From assembly GCA_035041965.1 (NCBI GenBank), contig JAPYMA010000143.1, positions 148,464 through 212,463 on the forward strand: 64,000 nucleotides of DNA, written 5' to 3'. Both the position numbers and the translations under genes were made by a program. Positions within the stretch are counted from its first letter, which is position 1; every line of letters begins with the position of its first letter. The notes beneath the pieces were generated by a model. That model was not told the origin of the DNA. It worked only from the letters and a program-made list of their open reading frames with translations, and ran no database searches. Below are positions 13,583-26,407 of the stretch, one piece after another. Source of the DNA: Anisakis pegreffii. Lineage: Eukaryota; Nematoda; Chromadorea; Rhabditida; Anisakidae.

Positions 13583-15131
13583 TTGCTGCTAACCACGCGT
13601 ATAACATTTCACGAAATAGTGCGCATAATGAGCTAACAGTGGATGTTTTCGATTACAGTACTACATGTCACTCTACACAAATAAGATCCTCTTGTACAGC
13701 TTGCATTCAGAAGTGTACAAATGTGAGAAATGAAATGAAATGTAATGTAATAGCTTTTGTTTCCGTTTGGATACGCGAAACGACGGTCTCGAAAACTTCA
13801 AAAGCACTATCAAAATATCAAATATTCCATCTTCTATCAAACCAACGTTCAATCTTCCTACTGGCTTGATCTGCAATTTCTGCTTTTTCGTATCAATAAC
13901 GTTAACAGTGTTGTAGACGCAAAAATAAAATATTCATGCATATGTGTATATATATATATATGCCAAATATATTATGAAAGGGAGTATAAAACAGAGTGAA
14001 GAGGTGACATGATTTTACGATAAAGCGTTGAACGAAGGGATTGATGCGGATATAATTATATTTACAATGCATTCATAATTTCGTCGCAGATAATATGCGC
14101 TTAATGCAATTCAATCGAAACACTCAACCGTAGCTATTGTCACTTTGATGAGTGTGTGGTATTGCGAGAGTGACGAGCACAAGTTTCTTCCTGAAGATTT
14201 GATATTTTTAAACAATTCTTCGCTAATCGTATTTCATCAGGAAAACCTTTCTTTTGATAAGCCACTTTCCTTCACAATTAGCGTCAATCACATATTAATA
14301 CTTTGTTCAGGACTCGAATATCTTCATGTCCGCTCTATTTCTATCCTATTTTGTTCGGCACATTTCTCCTTAGATACTGCATCCGTTCTGATTTCTGCTT
14401 GTTCTCGTGAATGTTTCATTTAATGAAACAATTCAATGTGTGGTATTTAAGCGATGCTTTTATACAATATATTCAAGCGACCTTAAAAGAGCACTCTGAC
14501 ACATTAAGTGAGCTTTCTAGCGGAATCACCATGCAGTCAACAGTTTTCTTGTCAAAAGTGACTTAAATTTCATTTATCGGATAAGAGATATGCTATAATA
14601 TTTGACTTATTGTTAGCTACAAATTGAATTCAATTAGAATAATGCATCACCAATGGTTGCTTGAAAGGATCCTCAAAGTAAACATGATGAAAAATTCGAA
14701 AATTATGCTAAGCCTCATCAAATTTACACGTTGTTATGACTAATTTATGACCATTATCAATGTTATAGATTTGGTTAGATTCATTATTGTTATTGTTACT
14801 ATCATTATGACTATTACTCACATCAGGCATAAATAACATATTTCATCGATCAACTCAGTTTAGTATAGATGCGGCGGATCTCTGAATCTTTCATTACCAC
14901 TGCAAAGCGAGCCATGCATTAATGAATGTTTATGTTATCGATCATCATCAAAAAATGAAACCAATTTGTTTGGATTAATCCCAGACGAGTCAAAATCCTT
15001 TCTGGTCTGGGAGGAAGCATGCAATCGCGAGCGATTATTGCTTATTTAGCAGCTGCTTGACCATGCTTTCGAGTTTTTGACTTTTCCCATCATATTATTT
15101 TACATTACTTTTTCCACCATATTATTTTACA

Positions 15132-15180
15132 GTTATACGTTACTACCTAAAGATTGACACTTTAGGTAGTAATGTATAAC
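15132..15180. repeat. 21-base inverted repeat, one mismatch, 7-base loop
   Basis: GTTATACGTTACTACCTAAAG (15132-15152) pairs with CTTTAGGTAGTAATGTATAAC (15160-15180) across the loop ATTGACA, with a single C/T difference (G-U or A-C depending on the transcribed strand). Confidence 0.85.
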
Positions 15181-15528
15181 TTCTTGTGTAATAAAAGGAA
15201 CTTGCTAAATGCATCACATGTAAGCGATTCTCGTATTCAAACTGCTTTCATGCACTGGCGAGAACGGGCATTTTTCTTCTAATGCATATGATACGTGTTG
15301 TTTTTTGGGGATGGTGGGAGATGAGAGGAATACGAATAATTGCATTCGATGGTTTATTTTCAGAGGTGTTTATCTGCATTTTAGCTAGAGCACTTGTCAA
15401 AATCAGATTTCGACATGTGATCGATAGAAGTGATACATAGATTTTATCCGTATTGCGTTCGTCACTGCTGCGTGTTTTCGCATACGTTCTGTTGTTTTTT
15501 TGTGCAGAGGAAATGATACGAACGAATT

Positions 15529-15540
15529 TTTTTTTTACAG
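15529..15540 (+). promoter_or_regulatory. probable trans-splice (or 5' UTR intron) acceptor of the GPCR gene
   Basis: A pure T-run ending in ACAG lies 54 bases upstream of the first ATG of the receptor and no exon with a matching donor is evident before it. This fits a nematode spliced-leader acceptor; an ordinary 5' UTR intron is the alternative. Confidence 0.45.
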
Positions 15541-15594
15541 TACAGCCAAAGAGAGTGCTGAAGTTTTAGTGAGTGAAGTTGGTTTTTGTTTGCT

Positions 15595-18500
15595 ATGCTT
15601 TATGAAGACTGGAATGGAGCCGAAGAATTTGATATGGGCAATGAGACAGCAGCACTGGATATCGACCATCTACCTGTGCAAGACTGGTGCTTCGATATTT
15701 TACTCTTTTATGAGGTAGAGTTGGTCATAAGTTTTTTTTTGCTTGCGTTAATGCTAATGTATCTGCATGATTGTTTGAATAGAGCTCAAAAATGTTTCAA
15801 AAAAAAACTGAACGTCAAACGAGCTCACATTCAAGAGTGAATTAATATTCCAAGGAATACGGTTGATTTTAACCGATGCACACAAGTTTCATTCACTATC
15901 ATGACATATTTGGTTACTAGTTCTGCATTTATTAGCTTCGGTCATTCACTTACGCAGCTGATTGAATATTTTTACAGCTTTATACAGCTACACACCTTAC
16001 TTGTCGCTCTGATTTGAATGCTTTCAAACGACCATATTCCAGTTATAACTACCACTTGAGAGAGCATTAACTTTTCAAACTCTTTGCAAATTCAGAGTAT
16101 CGGTGATGAAAACTCAATGCAAGTACTCAATCAGCTGATGGTATATGCGCAATTCAGTTTTGTCGTTAACGGAGTCATCACTTGTACATTAGCCATATTT
16201 GGCCTGATCGGAAATGCACTCCTGTTCTATCAAGTCGGTTCTTTTGAAAGTTCTATCTATCATGCCTCAACTCATTAAGAGACTTCTCATTTTTCTATCA
16301 ATTCCTTAGTTAGCAAAGTTCAGTAATGCGACTGGTTAAGCAGATAAATGGATTTCAAATTCAAAGTATATGAACATATGTCCATAAATGTGAACATCTT
16401 CCTGAATTGGCAACCCACGCTTAATTCTAACCGATGCACACAACTTTCATACATTATCATTGCATATTTGGTTGCTCAGATCTGAATTCATTAACTTATG
16501 CAGCTAGTCGTTCTGATTTGAGAATTTCAAACGACCATATTTTTTCAACCTAAAAGGACTGAAAAAACTTCATCACTGAAACACTTTTTAATTTATGCGG
16601 TCACGCAAAACAGTTTCGTGTGCATCAGCTGAATAATTAATTTGTCATTTTATATTTTCAAAATATTTTTCTATTGCAGATTAATCGTTCTCGTTATTTT
16701 TCGCATCGACTTGGATGTCATCTTGGAATGTTGTGCGTTTGGGATATGATGTTGTTGTTTTGTTGTCTTATCACTTATGGTTAGTTAGCTTTTCGGTTGA
16801 CGTTCGCCTATTTTACTTTATAACTCAAGCTGTCGGTTCTTAGGCTATGTTAAGCTTCCAAATGTGATTCTTTAATTCAATCTGCAGTCAGTTCTACGAA
16901 TGGACAAAAATCAAAACACTTTTACGCCGCATTAATTTTCGAATGATATATTTCTGGATTAGTGAATGTATTGAAGATTTTTGCGTAACAGGCGTTTGTC
17001 GTTGATCCCAAGTGTTCAGTGATCCTTTTCATTGATCTTATATCCTTACTTATCTCTGGCTTATATACTTCCTTTCGAGCATCGATTACACTTGCGTCCA
17101 AGCATTCTCATTCACTCCTAACTGATCGGTAGATACTTTATAATATGCAAATTTCTTTATTGGGAATTATCAGTTGAGAACATTTATTACATTGGAGCTT
17201 TCTTCGCAATCAGATTACATTGTGAAGAACCGAATGCTTGACTAGCTTGAAAAGAGTCGATTATACGATTAACACCTCGAGAACACACAAAGAGCGTAAG
17301 CAACATTTTCGGAACAAAGATATCTGCACCTTAAGCAGTATCGTACACTGAATATTAATCAAAAGGTTTGCATTATTCATAGATTAGAAATTGTTTTGGT
17401 TCATGATTGATAATGATGCAATTTTGAAATGATTTTTATGAATATCAGCATTAACAGCATTTATAGATACTTAAGCATGTAAAAGGCGGTGGGTTTTATG
17501 AATTATTTAGGCTCGAATTGGCCTCGTGTCTAATTTTCTTTCACTGATATGAGTCCGAGTTGAGAATTTTTTGACGGAGTTGGAGAATATGACGAAGGAA
17601 TACATAAGGAAGTTTTTTATAGCCTCTGTCTAGTCTTCAAAACGCACTTGAGAATATTATTGTTGATGAACATAACATGCTGATATGAGTGCACTGATGA
17701 AGGGGTCTTGTTGATGAAATAAGTACCTGATCAAATTACGATGCTGATGGCGAATCAGTTATGATTATGATCTCTCAATGCTCAACGCTTAACTTTCTGA
17801 CAGCAATTAGTAAACAACTGATGAGTGCTTCCTTTTCGATGGGAAGGGAAAAGCTTTTTGCCTGAGCGGATGGCTTTTGCATGTCGATCAGTTGACTTTC
17901 CTGAAGCATTCATTGCTTGAGGCGACAATTCATTTAAACATCCACAGCAGATATGTGGAAGGATAACCATTGCATCAGAAAAATGATCAGAATGATTGAA
18001 ATTCTCTTGAAACAACCTCCGAAACAGCAGTCAATTGATGCATCTCAACTCAAACTGTCCCACGAAATCTGAAGATTCTGACGAGTTTGGGCTCTATTGA
18101 GTGTGGTGAAATTCAAAAAATAGTCACGAGATTTAATTGCGGCGAGCGGCTGTGGTGCTGTTTACCACATTCATTCTAATACCCTAAATCTGCAAAACAA
18201 AAAGCATAAACGAAGCCAATAAGCTCTTTAAGCGTAGTTGTTCTACTAGAGTCAATAAAAAATAGACTAAAACTGAATACGAAGCAATCATATAAGCACG
18301 AAAGTAGTACTCAAAAACTTAAGGACCAAATAAATGCCTTCGATGAAGTCGAAAACATTATAATAAGTCTTCGGATTTTGAAGCCAAACAGTTGCCTTCT
18401 ACAATGCACTTGAAAAGAGACTTATTCGCTATTTGCACTTGAAAAGGGAATTATTCGCTCGTCAAATTGCATCTTTTTCTGGAACTTCAGGCTTCCGCGA

Positions 18501-21039
18501 AAGATCTGAATTGTTTTTCGGTGCTTAGTCATTGCTCCGTATTTGATCTTCCACATCTCCCTGTTTTCGACCCCTTTCGAATCATGATTACTCGAGCTAG
18601 AACCGTCTGACAGAACTTCTCCGCTCGTTTGAAAAAATTTCATGAGTTCAGGATGCCAATACATAAAATTGGATAATTTTCAGGAGTAATCTCGCTGTAT
18701 TATAAAATCATTCCCTTCGTTGGCATTATTGCCTACATATTATATTTTTTTCAACCATTCGCCAGTTTTTGCGTAACGGGTACAATATGGCAGGTTCTGG
18801 CAATTACCATTGAAAGGTCGGTCAGCATTCATCTACTTACGCGACTTTAATAACTTTCTTTTATTTTAAGCAATGACTTCATCAGTGGGCAATATAAAAA
18901 AAACTGTCACAAAATTCTTTCCGAAATGACAACAAAATGCCAAATAATAGAAAAATCTTCAATAAGCCCGTTTAGTCGCTGAATTAATTCATCGTCACTG
19001 AAATGTCAAATTTTAGCCATCTATAGAATCTGACATTCTGTCCATGACATCGTGTGATATTATCCTCGTTTCACTGACACATTGATGAAATTTGTAAATT
19101 TTCATGTTGAAAAGCTCATGAAGAAAATAAGCATCCATCATCCCAATCAGTTGATCAAGCATAGTTCCATACAAAAGTTGCTCAAATTTTTTGTGGGAGG
19201 AATTTTTTCCGCTCCACTTTATTTCAGTCAAACTATGAGTAGCGTTTTTTGAACATACACATTTTTTGCGCCTTTCTAAATTCTCATCGAACAACTACAT
19301 CTTTTCGAAGTAACCAACAATAAGGGTGTTTTATAAAATGAACGCATTTTCGCAATCTTACTATATTCTAGACTGAACTCTGATCAGATTTTAAGAAAGA
19401 CTCCTTAATCCAGGTACATGGCCGTGTCTCATCCTCTCGAACAGCAAACTCGTAAAGCACGTTTCTCTGTGAAATGGATATGTGCAGGCATCGCCATATG
19501 CGCATTCATACTGAACATGATCGCAGTACCGTTCGAAAGATATCTGAAAAAATGCTACGAATTCTTGTATGATGGTCAAATCACAATCAAGACGATGATT
19601 GTTCAACGTGACATTGTCAACAATCAATATTATGCCCTTTGTTAGCTGGTTTCTGTTGTTGATTTCAGTTATCCTTTGAATGCGTTGAATAGGAATGAGT
19701 ATTTCTTAAAATTGCTTTGCTGGCGATATGTTACAATGAAGTAAGGAAACAGAGTGGAAAGACAACGAAAATGCTCATATTGTAAGCATTTGATTACAAT
19801 ATCGATAACTTCTCAATATTCTCATGCAACATATTGCCCCAAAACTGATTAGGATGAATTTGGTTGGAATGCAATGAACTTATCATAGGCTAAGAAATTC
19901 TTCACATAATACCATGCTGACTGCAAATTAGAATTACGTTCAAGCAATACTTCCACGCAAAAAAGTGACAAAAATCATGCATAGTGATCACGTTTCTACA
20001 AAAATGATCAGTGATTCAGCATCAGTTTCAGTGGTTCATTTCATTCCGGATCTTTTGTTTCGTGCTCCATCGCCAATTATTATGATCGCCACTTTGACCG
20101 TACGAACACTACAAATCTATAAAAATCGACGCGTCGGTACAAATACCATACAAGTTAATCGAAGACGCAATATACCGTTCATGTTAACCGTAAGTGAATT
20201 TTATTTGCATGGAATTGCATTCGATTATCCGTAATGAGGCCTTAACTGTAGCCAATTGACATCTTTAGAATTCATTCCGACCGAGCTTCACATTAAAAAT
20301 AAGTATAAGTGATCATTTCGTTTTGAAAACGAAAGTAGAATTATGTTTTACCTCTAAGCCGTTTCATTTATTCGTTTGCAGTTGCTCAATATTAAATTTA
20401 TCCTCTGTAATACGTTGTATATGTTCAACACAATCCTAATGGAGGTGATGGGATATGGTGGCAAAAGAAGGTGAGTCTCAAGGCTGAAGCTATTTTAAAG
20501 CCATCGTTAGCCTCATTTGCCGTGAAATATGATGAGCTCGTTTCTCTGTTAGTATCTGCATTCAGTGAATATTTTGGCGGTGTCATCCTAAATGCTGACT
20601 GACTTTTTGTTATAACGAAACCAAGAGGAGTTTTCATGCGATTCACTAGCTTATGGATGCATGAAATTTTCTTGACGATCAGATACTGAACAATTTCGAT
20701 GGAAATATAGGAAAACACTGACCGACAACCCATTGAAATTGCACACGTTACCGATTCGATTGATGCTTGAGCATTCAGATTTTGCCTCAGACTAGTTGAA
20801 TTCAAATGTTGTTTTGCAGTAGTCAGCAAACAGATCACGAAACAATACAATATATTCGCTCACTTTACTTAACCGATTTCTCGAATATGCTTATCGCTTT
20901 ACACTCGGCAACCAACTGGCTTCTCTTTTATCACTGGACCATATGCAACAAAACGGTATTTCTATGTTTATCTTTAGTCTTATCATATGGATTTATACGT
21001 TACGTCGCATTCAGTAACACTTCATCCGTACAGTGCTGA
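15595..21039 (+). CDS. seven-transmembrane neuropeptide-type receptor (rhodopsin family), 8 exons
   Basis: Exons: 15595-15714, 16096-16233, 16680-16779, 18684-18816, 19414-19640, 19945-20189, 20382-20470, 20820-21039; all phases agree and give about 423 residues. The product should sit in the plasma membrane and couple an extracellular ligand to G proteins. The N-terminus carries an N-glycosylation site (GNETA). TM1 contains GLIGNALLFY, TM3 ends in TIERYMAVSHPLE, the ERY variant of the DRY motif and the xxxHPL loop typical of FMRFamide/peptide receptors; TM5 lies in exon 6, TM6 spans exons 6-7, and TM7 has SATNWLLFYHW where NPxxY is usual. Exon 6 uses a TTCAAG acceptor, the least certain junction. 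The C-terminal tail after TM7 is short; a further exon from the 21.2-21.5 kb frame cannot be excluded. Ligand unknown. Confidence 0.75.
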
Positions 21040-22387
21040 TCTATCTGTTGATAATCCATCACTGTAAATATTCAGCGAATCCAATTCTGATCACCTGTCA
21101 CCTCGTCATTCTTGCAAGACATAGTCGACTCTCGCACTGTTTCCTCACCGAACATATTCCTGATTGATTCCAAATCGTTATGCGATGTTTTCTGTTCAGA
21201 ATGGTAAGCAATGTCACAGTATCGAATCAACATCAACATACAAATCATCAATCGATCCAAATGATGCGTACAATTTATTGGTTCATTTCTCGCCTCAAAA
21301 ATACAAGATTGGCACTGATATTATTGCAAGAGTATGTTTTATTATGATGATTATGAGTTTTGCTGCATTCATTTGGAAGTATTTTCATATGTTCTTTCCA
21401 ACTGAATCGCTAATTAAATTCATTCGTTTTTTGCTTGAGAAAAAACTCGAGGTTCTATTCACTAAGGATAATAAAAACAAAATGAGTGTGGGTGAACCTA
21501 ATTGTTTGTTTGAACTGAAAGTGGACGGATTCTTTGTATAAACTGTCCAAAGGCGAACCATCTAGACATTGCCTAAGGTGGTCGAGCGTCTTGAAATAAT
21601 AACTCAGGCTGTTTTGGATATTTCTCATTTCACGAATGCTGCAAATGAAACTCAATCGAATGTGGTGACATTTGATTGCGATAATACTTTGTGACAATCG
21701 TTTTGTTAGATTTGCTGCTGACAATCTGAAAAAAAAAGCATTTTGTTCTTTCGAATAACGTCTAATGATCAACTATCATCATCATTTTCTGAGCCATTCA
21801 TTCTTGTCACTTAGCATTTGACTCAATATTTTTGTAAAACTTGTCATTATCCATACAGATACTTCCTCTGAACTTTGTATCCGCACGTGTTTTCAGTTTA
21901 TATCTCATTATATCCGTGGATCTCTGACAGAGGTCATATTTAATGGAACTTCCCGTTGAATTTCTGATTTTCTCCTGTTTCCAGAGTTTTTTTGCAAATC
22001 AACAATACAACAAATGCTTTGAACAATTTTGTAGGCGAAAGTGAGATTGCATAGTCGTATCCATTGAGAATTTCGAGTGTCATGGCTGAAAAACAGGGAA
22101 GAATAACTTGTAATCGCGGTAGCGGAATGATTTCTGAGACTGCAGGAAGTACTGTTAATTTGATTGTTAATGCAATTACCGTCAGATTTGCATGAGAACA
22201 TGTCACTTCGGATATACTTCGAGAATTTCTGTGCTAAACCAGACTTTGCATGTCAAAGAATGGAATCAGTTGGTTGTCTCAACTAACCATGTTGAACTGA
22301 AAAGTGAGCTGTGACATATGAGAAAAATACGAAAACTCCTCTTTGAAGAACTTAAAAACTGAATGGATTCAAAGAAGAGCAACGCGA
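21040..22387. other. intergenic between GPCR and globin
   Basis: There is a 125-codon open frame at 21164-21541 (+) with a hydrophobic stretch, perhaps 3' UTR or an extra GPCR exon, but it has no convincing splice link. Antisense frames at 21.5-22.2 kb show no domain. Confidence 0.4.
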
Positions 22388-24032
22388 ATGTGGGAGGTAA
22401 CTGAAGAGATGAAAGAACCGCGATCGTAAACGTTTTGTGCCGAGTTGAAAATCAATCAAATCATTACAGAGATTGTCTCAAAGTTGCATGGAAAACTTTG
22501 CACTTGTTGATAATCGTCAATCACATTTTCATAAGAAATGTGCTCAATTCTCGTTTTAAAGTGTAAAGTCGTCAAAGAAACAAGAGCATGTTTTGCCTGA
22601 ATGACCGTATTGGCATTGTGCGCTGAAATGTCCATAGAATATTGACCAATTTTGAGTCAAAGTATCCAAAAAACAATTGATGACTCGATGAAACTTCCAA
22701 AATAGGTTCAGGCGGAACTTGCTCGTAGACCGCAGAGATATTATCTCAATGAATTATGAGCGTGTTTTCAGTTGTGTTCTGAATCAAAAGAGTTAGCAGA
22801 AGCGTTGATACCGAATGCAAGTGAACTTGAAAAGGAATCGTTGCGTGACAATAAAGCAATTCAGGCACATGGCAAAGTGCTTGCTGATTTTATTGGTATG
22901 TGCGCTTAATTGAAATTTGCTGTCATGTTTCTTTGCTGTCAACATTCAATTGCAAATGAGACTCTAATGCGGTCGACCATTTATAGTTAGCACACATTGG
23001 TACGAATTTATTTTATCTCACATTGGGGCTCAAAGCGACACAAATATGCCTTTAGCGTGTAATTATTTTCTCAGAATAATTGCTTGATGAGAAATGATTT
23101 TAATTAGTCAATGAAAAAACGCAAGCAATCCTCAGGGACTTTTTGACGATGTCTCGAACGTTAAATGTGAAATTACACCACAGAAGCCACCAAAATGCCG
23201 TCTGGCCTAACTTGGTATAGGATCAAAACAAGCGTCCTAGGGTCAAGGAATATTCTTCAGCGAAATTATTCCGTCAGTATTTAGCTATTAGCATCAATAA
23301 GATTCTTGTACTTCATTAATGAAAAAGTTTTGCCATTTGCTGACAACAAGCAACATTTTGCTACGAAATATGCACTTATGGTTGAAGGCATGAATAAATC
23401 CTATGCGATGGACAATTATTATTGAGCACGAACAGTTGCGTCTGCATTTTCGATTCGGCGAATATGAACTGATAAATGAATGTGTGATTGGAACAGAACT
23501 ATTTATGCGTTCATTAATATAGAATTAGTCTGAAATGTTATTCAAACAGAATATTTATGAATGTCATCATTTGTACTTGTTCGAATTGAAACAATAAAAT
23601 GACATTACTTGCACTTTTCCATATTATTCCGTATTACATATTCCTGTTTCCGTCAACGATTCATTTATTCGTTGAAAGTTTAGGAAGCGATTGAGAGCGA
23701 ACGACGATGCATCTCATTTCGTAGTCACAATGTTTGAAAGAACATTAATTTAAAGATTTTCATGCAATTTATTGAATTTTCAAGAGTCAGCACTGCATTC
23801 GTTAGCCTGCAAATTGACTTCTTTGAATGAACTCCAAGCGAAATGCCGTCAAGTAGGCATGACACACTTTCGAGCGAACGTGAACTTAACAGCAGCTCAT
23901 TGGAAGGTTGTTCGAGACTTGCTTGTGCTCTCTTGCTCAACAACAACGAACACCAAGTTTGTTCTGCACTCACTCGTTCATTCCATTTGTAAACTCATAA
24001 ACATTCCATTGGAAAAGAAGACGAAATGTTGA
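22388..24032 (+). CDS. globin, 4 exons
   Basis: Exons: 22388-22425, 22470-22560, 22772-22895, 23791-24032; all phases agree, giving a 164-residue single-domain globin, the usual size. The A helix contains DCLKVAWKTL; the D-E region reads NASELEKESLRDN then KAIQAHGKVLADF, so the distal E7 position is His in the classical AHGK context. The F helix ends in GMTHF, supplying the proximal F8 His, and about 47 residues follow for helices G and H. It should bind haem and a gaseous ligand in the cytoplasm; nematode globins serve in oxygen binding, sensing or redox roles, and which applies here is unknown. The start ATG could be either of two in-frame codons (22388 or 22409). The first introns are short (44 bases). 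The last exon might instead be spliced at 23906 to another exon. Confidence 0.7.
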
Positions 24033-25483
24033 ATTTGAGATGGAAAAGATAATATTATTCTGAGGGGGAGGGGGAGTGGGATATTTTTGAATGGTCAGAA
24101 ATGATTCACAAATGGTTATCATTAAGCGGTAGCAGCTCACTCGAATCAGACCTACAGTAGGAAGAAGGGGTAGAGCTTTGGCTTTATGAAGAATTAACCT
24201 TATTTCTGTCGATTAACCAGAATTACTTCATCTAAGAGTTCAGAAAATTTTCACCATCAACCTGACATTCACTTCAGATGGACATCACAGAAAATTCACA
24301 GTTCAACAGAAGATTCCCTTCAACGATCGATGATGAAAGCGTTCAATTTGATCGTGAGTGAGATCAGGAAAGGATCTTTGTGTGAAGCGGTTGATTCAAA
24401 ACAAATTGTTAGTGAAGACGATTTTGTTCTGAAATTGAGAAGTATTCACCATTACGAGCATATCTCTTTATTATCAGTCTAAGTCGGCACTTACCAGAGG
24501 ATTCCCTTCGTCCACTCGTTCATTCCATATTGAATTTCAGATGGAAAAACTGAGAGCCGATCGGACATGAGTAATTTCATATTCTGGTGGTAGCAATAGG
24601 GATAAAAAAGTTTGACTTGAAGTCAGCTGGTTGGTCACTCGATAAAATTATGCTGAAGCAAACTGGGTTAAGAAATCAGTTGGATTCTACCCAAGCATGA
24701 AACTGACCTGTTAATAGGATGAAGACAACGCGATTTTGCAAACTATCGAAATGATTCTCATCAATTTCAAATCTCCCCTCTAAAATAAATTTCAATGGAA
24801 AAAAAAAGAGGGAATATCCATTCAAAACAACCAGATTTTTGTTTGAGCATAAATATTTACAAGTATTTAGGTTTTCCATATCATTGAATTCATTCGCCTC
24901 ATTTACTATTCCTTCATTCTTCAGACTCATTACCATCGTTCAATCGAGTTTCGAAATTCTTCGGATGATTTCGTCAATACTTGTTTCAAAAAGAATCGCC
25001 CACCTCGTAAATCATGTTTGATCAGAGTTCAAAGCTTGGCACCACGATTAGTCAGCGAAAAGTTGGTGTTCTCATTAATTTATCATTTCAAATTGCTAAA
25101 CACTAAATGTCAAATTTCATCTCTGATAATATTTATAAATCTTTAATAATGAACCTTCAAATTTTTACGACTAACAACGATGATCCGAACTGATATTGAT
25201 ATGAAATTAGCTCAATCACCATAAAAAGAAAAAATTCATACGAGATGTGCAAAATAAGATCACTTCGGTGAAAATTTACATTTTAGTTTTTTGCAAAGCA
25301 TGATTCCGTACATTTTTTCGAGGCAATTTTGCCATTGAAATGTCCAAAACAGTAAACTAATTCCGATTCCTTTTGAATAATGTTTCCGCAGTTGTTATCA
25401 ACAACAACAACAACAACAACAATGTTTCTGCATTAGATACTCCTTCGAATAATTGCTCTCCTCTTGTAAACATTTCTGAATTC
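24033..25483. other. intergenic, possible stray exon
   Basis: A G-run (24061-24078) follows the globin stop. A frame at 24.28-24.48 kb opens after a TTCAG acceptor (24272-24277) and is coding-like (contains KGSLCEAVDSKQIVSEDDF), but no partner exon was found. An ACA/CAA microsatellite sits at about 25395-25422. Confidence 0.35.
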
Positions 25484-26407
25484 ATGAAAATGGCATTGTT
25501 TATCGTTGTTTCAGTTTTTCAACATTGTATCGCAATCAAAGACGACATCGTAAGTCATTCTCAAACGTTACATCGCATCACAACGAAGAGAATTTGCTGT
25601 TGAGGAATCCAATCAAATACCCATTTGTGATTGATCGAAACCAAACGATTTGTTTGTAATTATTTTGCTTCGAATGTATCAAATAAAACTTTTGAATGAT
25701 ATTCATATTTGTAAGAAGAGTGTGGAAGACCATATTGCTTGCTTGAATCATTGATTATGTGATCTTATGGATGTTTCATTTGTTATCCTGCAAGACCAAT
25801 CTGATAAATGATTTGTACAGAACCTGCTCTCATAGTTGTTGTGTTTGTAGTCGTTCGCGGAATGTGCTCAGAACAACGATGAATATGATTGGTTTGTTTA
25901 CTTGAAGACAAACTGTATGCCAAACTCCATTAAGTGCATACATCGAAAAAGATCTGAATTGACGCATTACTCTTAACTCTTTACTGAATTGAGATTAGAA
26001 GAGTTTCAAGTTAGAAAGGGATATTACAATACTATCAGTCAGTAGCCACCCTTAATCGTCACCGTAGTGACATGCCAGCTGTCTCACTGATTATACACAA
26101 GCATTGATTGTCACCTATCAACAACAAATATTGAACTGATCATCAGGCAGGACTGGTGTCTTCGAAAACCTAAAAGAAAAATCGTCACCGTAGTGACATG
26201 CCAAAACTTTGAAAAAAAACTTTTACATCAAATCAGCATTGAATTCCATTTGCAGTAATTCATTTCATTTTGCGTTTGCAGTCGATCGCAGAGAGTGCTC
26301 AGAGCAATTATGAATATGATTCATTTCTTTACAACAAGACAAACTGTATGCCAAACTCTATTAAGTGCATACGTCAAGAAAGACTTGAATTGATGAATTA
26401 CTCTTAA
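25484..26407 (+). CDS. secreted cysteine peptide with two alternative terminal exons
   Basis: Exon 1 (25484-25549) encodes a 22-residue leader (MKMALFIVVSVFQHC...), ending at a perfect GTAAGT donor in phase 0. Two terminal exons follow, 25851-25976 and 26282-26407, each 126 bases, each preceded by a T-rich CAG/TAG acceptor and each ending in its own stop after YS. They are clear duplicates: both contain KTNCMPNS-IKCI. Spliced to either, the product is 63 residues. The first version has three cysteines after the leader, the second two (AEC is AES). No second leader exon is visible between them, so they look mutually exclusive. The family is not one I recognise. A diverged third frame at about 26.53-26.60 kb (YQCKTV, ENCKI) has a similar cysteine spacing but a poor acceptor. 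Role unknown; extracellular. Confidence 0.6.
26054..26203. repeat. 24-base direct repeat with internal palindrome, two copies
   Basis: The 24-base sequence starting AATCGTCACCGTAGTGAC is present identically at 26054-26077 and 26180-26203, between the two alternative terminal exons. Its core GTCAC-CGTA-GTGAC is an inverted repeat. Confidence 0.85.

Larger units (their letters stand above)
13583..15594. other. intergenic, holds an AT microsatellite and a hairpin
   Basis: No gene is supported. There is a short TA run near 13.95 kb and a 21-base near-perfect inverted repeat at 15.13-15.18 kb. The last 60 bases are presumably the leader of the GPCR gene. Confidence 0.5.

Noticed and set aside
15132..15180. 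let-7 miRNA gene
   Set aside because: The diagnostic GAGGTAG seed is absent and the near-perfect stem with a 7-base loop is not precursor-like; kept only as a hairpin.
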